Below, piece after piece: positions 1 through 6,068 of a stretch of DNA of 10,805 nt. The position numbers and the translations under genes are program-made. The DNA lies in the NCBI GenBank assembly GCA_015491585.1, contig WFVQ01000223.1, forward strand, positions 1 to 10,805. Reading direction: 5' to 3'. The notes beneath the pieces are model-generated. The model had not been told where the DNA came from. It made no database searches and saw nothing but the letters and a program-made list of their open reading frames with translations. The stretch is from Deltaproteobacteria bacterium. GTDB lineage: Bacteria > Desulfobacterota > Dissulfuribacteria > Dissulfuribacterales > S140-46. How positions within the stretch are numbered: the stretch's first letter is position 1; every line of letters starts with the position of its first letter.

Positions 1-1521
1 CAGGTGCCGTGGGAGTCGTCCTCGCTGGTGGGTGATTTCTACTTCTTGCCGCCCAGTGGAAAACGGGTGGCCGGAAAGCCGGTCCCGCTGCCGACTCCTG
101 CGGCGGCTAAACCGCGTCCGTCGCCGGCAGGCGTGGGTGCAGCTTCTGCAGGACGCCGGGCCCTTCTCGAGGCCGTGTCCTGGTATGTGGGTTACAGCCC
201 CTCTGGAATGGACTGGGAAAAGGCGCGCCTCCTGTTCATCGAGGCCGATGAACAGGGCGATCTCCTGGCCCGTATGTGGCTGGCAAGGCTTTATTTCAGG
301 GGGCGCTGCGGCTTCGCAAAGGATGAGGAGAGGGGGCGGCGGCTCGCTGCCCAGGTCATCGACCACGTTAGGAAGAGGGCAAAGGCAGGGGATGCAGAGG
401 CGATGTTTCTGCTCGGCAGCGCTTATGATGAAGGTCTGGGGGTGGAGGCCGATCCTGTCAAGGTCGTGTACTGGTACCGTAAGGCTGTAGAGAAGGGCAA
501 TGCACCTGCCATGAACAATCTCGCTTGGATGTATTACGAAGGCCGTGGAGTGCCCCAAGATTACGATAAGGCGGTGTACTGGTTCAGCAAGGCCGCTGAG
601 AAGGGCGAAGCAGATGCCATGTTCAATCTCGGTTTAATGTATCAAAGTGGCCTTGGAGTAGCTCGTGATTACGAGAAGGCAGTGTATTGGTTTAGCAAAG
701 CTGGAGAGAAAGGCTATATAGGTGCTATTATCAGTCTCGGTATGATGTATGAAAATGGCCTTGGCGTAGCCCGTGATTATAAGAAGGCGGTGCATTGGTA
801 CCGTAAGGGCGCGGAGAAAGGATTCGCACCTGCCATGACGAGTCTCGGGGTGATGTATGTCAAAGGTCAAGGAGTGGGCCTTGATTATGATAAGGCGCAA
901 TACTGGTTTGGTAAGGCCGCGGAGAAGGACGATGCAGACGCCATGTTCAATCTCAGTATGATGTATGCGAATGGTTTTGGAGTGGCCCGTGATTACGGTA
1001 AGGCGAAGTACTGGTTTAGTAAGGCCGCGGAGAAGGGTTATATATCTGCCATGTTCAGTCTCGGAGTGATGTATGAGAGGGGCCAAGGGACAGCCCGTGA
1101 TTACAAGAAGGCAGTGTCCTGGTACAGCAAGGCTGCAGAGAAGGGCAATGCAGATGCCATGTTTAATCTCGGAGTGATGTACGCGAATGGTTTTGGAGTG
1201 GGCCTTGATTATGATAAGGCGAAGAACTGGTTTAGTAAGGCCGCAGAGAAGGGGCAGGTAAGAGCCATGAACAATCTCGGAGTTATGTATGAGAGGGGCC
1301 AAGGGATAGCCCGTGATTACAAGAAGGCAGTGTCCTGGTACCGAAAGGCTGCGGAGAAAGGGTTTGCCATTGCCATGAAAAATCTCGGTGTGATGTATGA
1401 AAAAGGCCTTGGAGTCGAGCGGGATTATAACAAGGCCAGAGAATGGTATTCAAAGGCCGCCGCCGCAGGTGATGAAGAGGCGAAGCGGATCCTTGACGCC
1501 CGGTTCACGAAGACACGTTAA
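1..1521 (+). CDS. Caspase-like/Sel1 repeat protein, 5' end outside window
   Basis: The reading frame is open from base 1, so the N-terminus lies upstream of the window. The first visible residues (QVPWESSSLVGDFYFLP) match the closing segment typical of bacterial caspase-fold (peptidase C14) domains as I remember them, so the missing part is probably a caspase domain; its His/Cys dyad cannot be seen. A Pro/Ala-rich linker follows (about residues 18-50 from base 1), then a degenerate helical repeat region (about 72-133), then ten canonical 36-residue Sel1 repeats (134-493) with the pattern AMxxLGxMYxxGxGVxxDYxKAxxWxxKAAEKG. Sel1 repeats form alpha-solenoids that bind protein partners. The frame ends at TAA (1519-1521), but the same frame continues with a CFI-box domain (separate entry), so this stop may be a truncation. 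The Sel1 call is very secure; the caspase part is inferred from a short motif. Confidence 0.88.
   Translation, partial: QVPWESSSLVGDFYFLPPSGKRVAGKPVPLPTPAAAKPRPSPAGVGAASAGRRALLEAVSWYVGYSPSGMDWEKARLLFIEADEQGDLLARMWLARLYFRGRCGFAKDEERGRRLAAQVIDHVRKRAKAGDAEAMFLLGSAYDEGLGVEADPVKVVYWYRKAVEKGNAPAMNNLAWMYYEGRGVPQDYDKAVYWFSKAAEKGEADAMFNLGLMYQSGLGVARDYEKAVYWFSKAGEKGYIGAIISLGMMYENGLGVARDYKKAVHWYRKGAEKGFAPAMTSLGVMYVKGQGVGLDYDKAQYWFGKAAEKDDADAMFNLSMMYANGFGVARDYGKAKYWFSKAAEKGYISAMFSLGVMYERGQGTARDYKKAVSWYSKAAEKGNADAMFNLGVMYANGFGVGLDYDKAKNWFSKAAEKGQVRAMNNLGVMYERGQGIARDYKKAVSWYRKAAEKGFAIAMKNLGVMYEKGLGVERDYNKAREWYSKAAAAGDEEAKRILDARFTKTR
400..1479 (+). repeat. Ten tandem 108-bp Sel1 units
   Basis: Ten in-frame units of exactly 108 bp (36 codons) run without indels from 400 to 1479, each starting at the Ala-Met (or Ala-Ile) pair. 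Units 6-7 (940-1155) and 8-9 (1156-1371) resemble each other as pairs (YANGFGV followed by YERGQG), which points to duplication of a 216-bp double unit. Unit 5 shares the GVGLDYDKA variant with unit 8. Confidence 0.93.
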
Positions 1522-1821
1522 GGGATCTATATCCCCAGAAGCGGCTGTTTCATCGCAACGGCCGTTTACGGCGCCCCCTGGGAGGGGCATAGGGCCATTT
1601 TCCGCCGGTTTCGTGACCGCTGGCTCCTCACCAACAGGCCCGGCAGGGCGCTGGTCTGTCTCTATTACCGCTACAGCCCGCCCATCGCCGATGTCATACG
1701 CAACAGCCCAGCCCTTAGTCTGGCCGTCCGGTGTGCCCTTGCCCCCCTGGTACCGGTGGCGGGCGCGGCCCTTTTATCCTCGGATTTGACCAGCGCCGAC
1801 CCGGCCCTTATCTTATCGTGA
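1522..1821 (+). pseudogene. CFI-box C-terminal domain, cut off by an in-frame TAA
   Basis: Directly after the TAA of the Sel1 gene, in the same frame, 99 sense codons run to TGA at 1819-1821. They encode a recognisable CFI-box-CTERM domain: GCFIATAVYGAPWEG (residues 8-22), then FRDRWLLTNRPGRALV, then YYRYSPPIADVI, and a hydrophobic tail (LAVRCALAPLVPVAGAALL) that could be a membrane segment. The domain is known as a C-terminal module of surface or secreted proteins in Desulfobacterota and relatives. No ATG, GTG or TTG start with a ribosome site precedes it in frame, so it is unlikely to be a separate gene. I read it as the natural C-terminus of the upstream caspase/Sel1 protein, separated by one nonsense codon (mutation, sequencing error or readthrough). 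The domain call is firm; the cause of the stop is open. Confidence 0.75.
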
Positions 1822-1847
1822 AAAGTGGGGAAGGCGATGTTGTCGAT

Positions 1848-3215
1848 ATGAATAACTCCATGTTCCGCATACTCGTCGTGGACGATGAGGTCCCGATCAC
1901 CATCCTTCTATCCAAGATCCTGAAGAGGGAGGGGTATGCCGTCGAGACGGCGGGCAGTGGGGAGGAGGCCCTCGCCAAGCTGCCTGAGTTCGTGCCTAAC
2001 CTCGTCATTACAGACCTGAAAATGCCGGGCATAGATGGAATAGAACTGATGCGCCGTATAAGGCGGGAGAGGCCGGAGATAGACTTCATCCTCCTCACGG
2101 CTTATGCAACAGTGGAGAATGCTGTCGAGGCCATGAAGGCCGGGGCTCGGGAATACCTCATAAAACCGCTGAAAGAGCCGGAGGAGCTGCGCGCGGCAGT
2201 GGCCAGGGTGCTGGAGCGCCAGGCCCTCGCCGATGCCAACGCCCTTTGGCAGACGCAGCTCGCCCAGGGATTGCCACCCAAAGAGGTCCTGTTCGCGGGC
2301 ATGGAGCAGGTGTGGCAGGAGGTGGAGCGGGTCTCTGCCACCGGCGCCACGGTGCTCCTCACCGGCGAGAGCGGGACTGGCAAGAGCCTGATCGCTAAGG
2401 TGATCCACACCCTGAGCAGGAAGAAGGGGCCTTTTGTCGAGATAAACTGCGCGGCCATGCCCGAGCAGCTCATAGAGTCGGAGCTCTTCGGGCACGAGAA
2501 GGGGGCCTTTACCGGCGCGGTCAAGTCCAAGCGGGGCAAGTTCGAGCTGGCCCAGGACGGGACCATATTCCTGGACGAGATAGGGGAGATGCCCTTGGCC
2601 GCCCAGGCAAAGCTGCTAAGGGTTCTTCAGGAGAGGAGCTTCGAGCGGGTCGGAGGAACGGTCACCATCACCACCTCTGCCAGGATAGTGGCAGCCACCA
2701 ACCAGGACCTCAAGGAGCGGATATCCCATAAGCAGTTCAGGGAAGATCTCTACTACCGTCTTCAGGTGTTTCCCATAGAGCTTCCCCCCTTGCGTGAGAG
2801 GCCGGGAGCGGTCGCAGCGATCGCCAAGTGGATGGTGCGTGACATCGCCGCGAAGATGGGGCGGGGTGTGCCAGAGCTGGACGAGGCTGCCGTGCAGCGG
2901 CTGGAGTCTTACGACTGGCCCGGCAACATCAGGGAGCTCCACAACATACTGGAACGCGCCTTGATACTCAGCCCTGAGGAGAATGTGATACTACCTCCCC
3001 TGGGCCCTGGCGGGGACGGCAGGGCTGCCCAGGGCCGCGGAGAGGGAGAGGGGAGCGCCAGGCGTGAGCTGAAGAGCCTGAAGGAGCTGGAGCGCGAGGC
3101 CATCGAGCAGACGCTGCGGGAGACCAAAGGGCACAGGCGAAAGGCGGCCGAGATCCTGGGGATCTCATTGAGGACCCTCCAATATAAACTGAAGCAGTAC
3201 GGCCTGATGAAGTAG
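1848..3215 (+). CDS. NtrC-family sigma-54-dependent response regulator
   Basis: A 455-residue two-component regulator that activates RNA polymerase carrying sigma-54 (RpoN). Receiver domain at about 6-124: acidic pair D12/D13, phosphoacceptor D56 (TDLKMPG), T84 and K106. AAA+ domain at about 150-385: Walker A GESGTGKS (173-180), the sigma-54-contacting GAFTGA loop (219-224), Walker B TIFLDE (239-244), then PLRERP and YDWPGNIREL. C-terminal Fis-type helix-turn-helix (about 411-455, ending RKAAEILGISLRTLQYKLKQ). All key residues are intact. Start chosen at ATG 1848, with GGGGAAGG 13 nt upstream, a long spacing; GTG 1818 and ATG 1860 are alternatives. No histidine kinase gene is next to it, so its input signal is unknown. 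It begins 26 bp after the CFI-box frame ends. Two sigma-54 promoters lie just downstream, making it the obvious candidate activator for them. Confidence 0.95.
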   Translation: MNNSMFRILVVDDEVPITILLSKILKREGYAVETAGSGEEALAKLPEFVPNLVITDLKMPGIDGIELMRRIRRERPEIDFILLTAYATVENAVEAMKAGAREYLIKPLKEPEELRAAVARVLERQALADANALWQTQLAQGLPPKEVLFAGMEQVWQEVERVSATGATVLLTGESGTGKSLIAKVIHTLSRKKGPFVEINCAAMPEQLIESELFGHEKGAFTGAVKSKRGKFELAQDGTIFLDEIGEMPLAAQAKLLRVLQERSFERVGGTVTITTSARIVAATNQDLKERISHKQFREDLYYRLQVFPIELPPLRERPGAVAAIAKWMVRDIAAKMGRGVPELDEAAVQRLESYDWPGNIRELHNILERALILSPEENVILPPLGPGGDGRAAQGRGEGEGSARRELKSLKELEREAIEQTLRETKGHRRKAAEILGISLRTLQYKLKQYGLMK

Positions 3216-3265
3216 GCACGCTTCTTGTATTACTGAACAGCGATTGGATGCAAGGTAAAAAGAGT

Positions 3266-3281
3266 TGGCACTCACCTTGCA
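3266..3281 (+). promoter_or_regulatory. Consensus sigma-54 promoter (-24/-12), P1
   Basis: TGGCACTCACCTTGCA matches the sigma-54 consensus TGGCAC-N5-TTGCA at every fixed position. GG and GC have the required 10-bp gap, and transcription should start near 3292. It lies 50 bp after the regulator gene's stop. There is no coding frame before the terminator at 3336-3376, so the product should be a short RNA. Confidence 0.75.
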
Positions 3282-3291
3282 AAAACAAAAA

Positions 3292-3376
3292 GGCAAATAG
3301 GAAAACTCCTTATCCCTCCCAACCCTCCTCTCCCCGAAGGCCTTCTTGGTACCTCCCCAAGAAGGCCTTCTTTTTT
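3292..3376 (+). ncRNA. Candidate sigma-54-driven C-rich small RNA, about 85 nt
   Basis: Boundaries are predicted from a consensus sigma-54 promoter (start near 3292) and a strong Rho-independent terminator (ending about 3376). Visible parts: a small 5' hairpin AGGA-AAAC-TCCT (3299-3310); a C-rich, purine-poor stretch at 3313-3335 containing CCCTCCC and CCCTCCTC; and a 14-bp terminator stem whose 7-nt loop reads TACCTCC. The CCTCC motifs are complementary to Shine-Dalgarno sequences, as in known C-rich regulatory RNAs that block translation starts. The position after an NtrC-type regulator resembles CrcZ after CbrB in Pseudomonas. I recognise no RNA family here. A leader without function, or a terminator that serves only the regulator gene, remains possible. 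Confidence 0.5.
3336..3376 (+). terminator. Strong Rho-independent terminator
   Basis: Perfect 14-bp inverted repeat (GAAGGCCTTCTTGG, 3336-3349, and its complement, 3357-3370), 7-nt loop, then six T (3371-3376). It would end both the regulator transcript and the candidate sRNA. Confidence 0.93.
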
Positions 3377-3480
3377 GCCTAATACCTGTCTTTTCCGGTG
3401 AAACAGCCCATTTTCCGTACTTCTGGCCGGATTGATCTTCGTCAGGGAGAAGGCGCGCGGTGCGCTGGGAGCGGCACGGC

Positions 3481-3536
3481 GCGCAAAATTTGCACAACAG
3501 GGCGCGCAAAATTTGCACATGGCGCAAAAAATGCGC
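3481..3536 (+). promoter_or_regulatory. Three tandem 15-bp dyads, likely activator binding sites
   Basis: GCGCAAAATTTGCAC occurs at 3481-3495 and again at 3504-3518, within a longer 19-bp direct repeat (3478-3496 and 3501-3519). GCGCAAAAAATGCGC at 3522-3536 fits the same pattern GCGCA-N5-TGCRC with perfect arms. Their centres lie roughly 160-200 bp upstream of the predicted start from the second sigma-54 promoter, the usual distance for enhancer sites of NtrC-type activators. The adjacent regulator is the natural candidate binder, by inference only. Confidence 0.6.
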
Positions 3537-3663
3537 GGTCCATTTCAAGGTCATGCCCTGCCTGTTCCACCGATCCGGTGACGATAGGGGGCGAATGTCG
3601 CCTCGGTAGCCCAAAAACCTTGGCAGCAGAGGGTTTTGGGGTAAAATGGGTCCCAAGATTGCG

Positions 3664-3680
3664 TGGCACGCCTGGTGCAT
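3664..3680 (+). promoter_or_regulatory. Sigma-54 promoter P2
   Basis: TGGCACGCCTGGTGCA matches the sigma-54 consensus with one mismatch (G for the first T of TTGC); GG and GC are intact and correctly spaced. The predicted start is near 3690. The gene begins at 3718 with AGGAGGA at 3707-3713. Confidence 0.75.
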
Positions 3681-3717
3681 GTTCTATTGAGATTCCCGAA
3701 GACCGCAGGAGGATTCT

Positions 3718-4170
3718 ATGACGGCAGAGAGGCGCGCGAACTTGAAGGTGATAGCCATGTTGAGTGTTGCACTTCTCTTTGCCGACAAGGCCCTTGCGCA
3801 GACCATAGGCTACGATGAGAACACCGAGATCACTGTGGTCGGGATGGTGGAGCAGCCAGTCGCTCCAGGATGCTGGGGGCTGGCGGCATTCGTTCTCACC
3901 AGTTCTACCGGAAGGAGCTACAAGGTGTACACGGCACCGCGCTGGTTCGTCAGGGAGATGCGTCTGCCTGTCAAGCGCGGCGAGAAGGTGAGGGTGGTAG
4001 GCTCCAAGTTCTTCGGCAAGGACGGCAGCCGCTGCCTCCTTGCAAGGTCTATCTTCTTTCACTCCTCCAAGCAGAGGGTCGTCCTTCGGGACCAGAACCT
4101 CCAGCCCGTCTGGCGAGGGATCGCCCGGCCCCGCGGGTCCTGCATGAAGATATTCTTCCCCTCCAATTGA
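3718..4170 (+). CDS. Secreted small protein of unknown function, possible OB fold
   Basis: A 150-residue protein with a Sec signal peptide: basic start (ERRANLK), hydrophobic core (VIAMLSVALLFA) and probable cut after Ala27 (ALA-QT). The mature part reads as alternating beta strands (ITVVGMVEQPV, SYKVYTAP, GEKVRVVGSKFF, SRCLLARSIFF), consistent with a small OB-type barrel, and has a late LRDQNLQPVW motif. Cysteines at 52, 106 and 143 could allow a disulfide. Start is firm: AGGAGG lies 5 nt before the ATG. A sigma-54 promoter sits directly upstream and the folate gene follows after 20 bp, so both are probably co-transcribed. I do not recognise a named family with confidence; the fold is inferred from strand pattern and short motifs. 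Confidence 0.85.
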   Translation: MTAERRANLKVIAMLSVALLFADKALAQTIGYDENTEITVVGMVEQPVAPGCWGLAAFVLTSSTGRSYKVYTAPRWFVREMRLPVKRGEKVRVVGSKFFGKDGSRCLLARSIFFHSSKQRVVLRDQNLQPVWRGIARPRGSCMKIFFPSN

Positions 4171-4190
4171 ACATTTCCGGGTGAGTCCAA

Positions 4191-4778
4191 GTGACAGGAA
4201 CGGACGCCCCCAGGGCTATCAGGAGAGAGATCCTGGCGCGGCGCGATGCGCTGGAGCCCGGTGTGCGTGCCCGGTTGAGCAGACGGATCTGGGACCACCT
4301 GGAGTCCCTGGAGCCATACCGCCGATGCAGATGCCCCCTCTTGTATGTCTCCTTTCGCAGTGAAGTGGAGACCCACGGCCTTATAAGGAACCGTCTCGGC
4401 CGCCGCCTGGAGGTGGCGGTCCCACTCACTGACGTGGCTGCCCGTCGCCTGGTGCCGTTTCTCATTCAGGACTTCGAGGCCGACCTGGCTCCAGGGGCAT
4501 ACGGCATCCTGGAGCCACGTCCCGGAACGCGGCGAATAGATCCCGGGGAGATCGACTTGGTAGTGGTTCCGGGCAGTGTCTTCGACAAAAGGTGCGGAAG
4601 GTTCGGCTACGGAGGTGGATATTACGACCGGTTCCTATCGCAAGATGCCCCCAGGGCCCTCAGGATAGCGCTCGCCTTCGGGATGCAGGTGAGAGAGCGG
4701 CTCCCCTTGCAGCCCCACGACGAGCGCATGGACATGGTCGTGACCGAAGAGGGCGTCTACCGCTGTCCGCAGCAGTGA
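4191..4778 (+). CDS. 5-formyltetrahydrofolate cyclo-ligase
   Basis: A 195-residue enzyme (YgfA/Fau, MTHFS family) that uses ATP to convert 5-formyltetrahydrofolate to 5,10-methenyltetrahydrofolate, returning it to the cytosolic one-carbon pool. The family signature GRFGYGGGYYDRFL is at 136-149. Also typical are E58 in YVSFRSEVET, the GILEP segment (105-109), VVVPGSVFD (124-132) and the C-terminal HDERMDMVVTEEG (176-188). Length is normal for the family. Start is GTG 4191 with a modest GGGTGAG site about 6 nt upstream. It follows the secreted-protein gene by 20 bp and may share its sigma-54 promoter. Its last 22 bp overlap the 3' end of the opposite-strand DUF2892 gene. The function is secure; why a folate enzyme would sit in a sigma-54 unit is not evident. 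Confidence 0.95.
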   Translation: MTGTDAPRAIRREILARRDALEPGVRARLSRRIWDHLESLEPYRRCRCPLLYVSFRSEVETHGLIRNRLGRRLEVAVPLTDVAARRLVPFLIQDFEADLAPGAYGILEPRPGTRRIDPGEIDLVVVPGSVFDKRCGRFGYGGGYYDRFLSQDAPRALRIALAFGMQVRERLPLQPHDERMDMVVTEEGVYRCPQQ

Positions 4779-5020
4779 CCTCCCTGTTCCTGATCCCGGC
4801 CGCACATGGCCTTTATATGAAAGACCTTGTGCAGCAGGACCGCCATTGGGCAGAATCCAGTAAAGGCGAATATCAGCATGTTGCAGCCTGCAAGTATGGG
4901 AAAGGCAAACCAGTATTTGTGCACGAAGATCCCCAGCAGGGTGCCGCCGAGTACGACTGTCCCAGCTATCAGCCAAATAAATCTTTCAAGATACCATATG
5001 TCAGTCCTGGCAAGGTACAT
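4757..5020 (-). CDS. DUF2892 small inner-membrane protein
   Basis: An 87-residue membrane protein with two predicted transmembrane helices (about 13-33 and 36-53), preceded by ERFIWLIAG and followed by the TGFCPMAVLLHK motif (54-65). These are hallmarks of DUF2892, the module also found as the membrane part of YgaP-like rhodaneses. The molecular role is unknown. The tail is Cys/His-rich (C73, H82, C83, C84), which could bind metal or sulfur species. Start is firm: GGAGGTGA (5032-5025) lies 5 nt before the ATG. It is 41 bp downstream of the potassium channel gene and probably in the same transcript. Its 3' end overlaps the convergent cyclo-ligase gene by 22 bp. Confidence 0.88.
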   Translation of the reverse strand: MYLARTDIWYLERFIWLIAGTVVLGGTLLGIFVHKYWFAFPILAGCNMLIFAFTGFCPMAVLLHKVFHIKAMCGRDQEQGGHCCGQR

Positions 5021-5039
5021 ATTGTCACCTCCGATACAT

Positions 5040-5057
5040 AGGGGGTTCAGGCCCCCT
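5040..5057 (-). other. GC hairpin between channel and DUF2892 genes
   Basis: AGGGGG-TTCAGG-CCCCCT gives a 6-bp stem with a 6-nt loop. It has no T tract on the minus-strand side, so it is not a canonical terminator. It ends 7 bp before the ribosome site of the DUF2892 gene and may affect mRNA stability or partial read-through. Confidence 0.45.
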
Positions 5058-5061
5058 GGCT

Positions 5062-6063
5062 TTAGCGGCCCTTGGCCATGTTCCTTAATTTAATCAAGCT
5101 CTCCGGGCTGCCAAGGGCGACGATGATGTCTCCGCTGGAAAAGATGTATTCCGGCCCCAAGGCCAGTATCATCCTGTCCGACGGTTGCTGCACGGCCAGC
5201 ACCGTGCTGCCGGTGCGCGCCCTGATGGCCGCGTCCCTGAGGCTGGCGCCATCGAGCTCAGAGCCTGGCGCGACCTCTATCTGCTCGACGCTCAGGTTGA
5301 AGTCGGCGGAATGGACGGCCAGGTCCAGGAATTCGGTGACCGTGGGCTGGAGCACTGCCAGGGCCATTCTCCGGGCACCCACCTCGTAGGGCGAAATCAC
5401 GTGATTGGCACCGGCCTGTATCATCTTCCTCTCAGAATCGTGGTCACTTGCCCTTGTCTCTATCATAAGCCCGGGATTCAGGGCCCTGGCCGTAAGGGTG
5501 ATATAGACGTTGTCTGCGTCGGAGCGGAGCACGCATATTATCCCCCTGGCCCGCTTTACTCCCGCCTTCAGCAGCACCTCGTCCTTGGTGGCGTCCCCCT
5601 GGATGTAGGGATAGCCCGCCTTCTTGATCTCCTCAAGGGGTTCTGAATTCTTCTCCACTATCACCACAGGGATCTGTTTCTCCTTGAACACCTTGGCTAT
5701 GGTGCTCCCGATCCTGCCGTATCCGCATATTATGTAATGGTTGTTGAGCCGGTCCAAGGTCTTGTTCATCCTCTTCACCTCCCAGAGGCCCTTGAGATGG
5801 CCTTCGAAGAAGGCATTTGTTATCACCCCCACTGCATAGAAGAAGGTGCTGACTCCGTATATCAGGAGTACTATGGTGAAGATCCTTCCCGTCTCGCTCA
5901 TGGGATGGACCTCGGTATATCCCACGGTGCTCAGAGTGATGGCGGTCATGTATAGGGCGTCCAGAAAGGGCCATCCCTCGATGAGCATATAGCCGCTGAT
6001 CCCGAACAGCCACAAGGCCACGAGCAGCAGCGTTATTATGAAGACATGGTGCCGGTGGTGCAC
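5062..6063 (-). CDS. Two-TM potassium channel with RCK (TrkA-N/TrkA-C) domains
   Basis: A 333-residue MthK-like potassium channel. TM1 spans about 7-28, the pore loop carries the selectivity filter TVGYTE (46-51), and TM2 spans about 60-83. A cytosolic RCK domain follows, with the nucleotide-binding motif GYGRIG (114-119), VVIVEKN and GDATKDEVL, then a TrkA-C module near the C-terminus. Such channels form tetramers gated by ligands (Ca2+, nucleotides) through an octameric RCK ring. Start chosen at GTG 6063: 5 nt after the isomerase stop and just before TM1. An upstream extension would overlap the isomerase gene and adds no channel sequence. AGAGG lies only 2 nt before the GTG, so initiation may depend on translational coupling. 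A strong internal start exists at codon 99 (separate entry). Confidence 0.92.
   Translation of the reverse strand: MHHRHHVFIITLLLVALWLFGISGYMLIEGWPFLDALYMTAITLSTVGYTEVHPMSETGRIFTIVLLIYGVSTFFYAVGVITNAFFEGHLKGLWEVKRMNKTLDRLNNHYIICGYGRIGSTIAKVFKEKQIPVVIVEKNSEPLEEIKKAGYPYIQGDATKDEVLLKAGVKRARGIICVLRSDADNVYITLTARALNPGLMIETRASDHDSERKMIQAGANHVISPYEVGARRMALAVLQPTVTEFLDLAVHSADFNLSVEQIEVAPGSELDGASLRDAAIRARTGSTVLAVQQPSDRMILALGPEYIFSSGDIIVALGSPESLIKLRNMAKGR
5767..5782 (-). promoter_or_regulatory. Internal ribosome site and ATG for a free RCK subunit
   Basis: Inside the channel gene GGAGGTGA (5782-5775), a perfect complement of the 16S 3' end, lies 5 nt before the in-frame ATG at 5769 (Met99). The product would begin MNKTLDRLNN, just before the RCK nucleotide-binding fold, and lack both membrane helices. 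In MthK a free RCK subunit made from an internal start completes the octameric gating ring. Confidence 0.6.
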
Positions 6064-6068
6064 GGCCT

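Larger units (their letters stand above)
3216..3717. other. 502-bp non-coding regulatory region
   Basis: No convincing gene on either strand; the open frames here lack ribosome sites and recognisable protein sequence. Besides the promoters, sRNA, terminator and dyads listed separately, the stretch 3540-3660 holds small inverted repeats: CACCG-ATC-CGGTG (3568-3580), GGCGA-ATG-TCGCC (3590-3602), and CCCAAAA (3610-3616) with TTTTGGG (3634-3640). These lie upstream of the predicted start near 3690, so they are not a leader of that transcript. I could not match them to a riboswitch. Confidence 0.7.

Noticed and set aside
634..1302. Long open frame on the minus strand opposite the Sel1 repeats (222 codons)
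   Set aside because: It is periodic because the opposite strand is a 108-bp repeat; it has no family resemblance and the plus-strand protein is unmistakable.
400..1479. CRISPR-like or satellite repeat array
   Set aside because: The 108-bp units are all coding, in frame and carry the Sel1 consensus.
1397..1789. Open frame of 130 codons overlapping the Sel1 end and the CFI-box region
   Set aside because: It is out of frame with two recognisable protein segments and has a low-complexity Pro/Ser/Arg composition.
3453..3466. Fourth activator dyad near GCGCGCGGTGCGC
   Set aside because: The arms are spaced by 3 bp instead of 5, and the GC-rich context makes a chance match likely.
3568..3640. Possible riboswitch (c-di-GMP type) from small hairpins before the secreted-protein gene
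   Set aside because: The conserved core bases do not line up, and the region lies upstream of the predicted transcription start near 3690.
3165..3680. Minus-strand open frame of 171 codons across the regulatory gap
   Set aside because: It crosses the terminator, dyads and both promoters, has a composition unlike a protein and no ribosome site.
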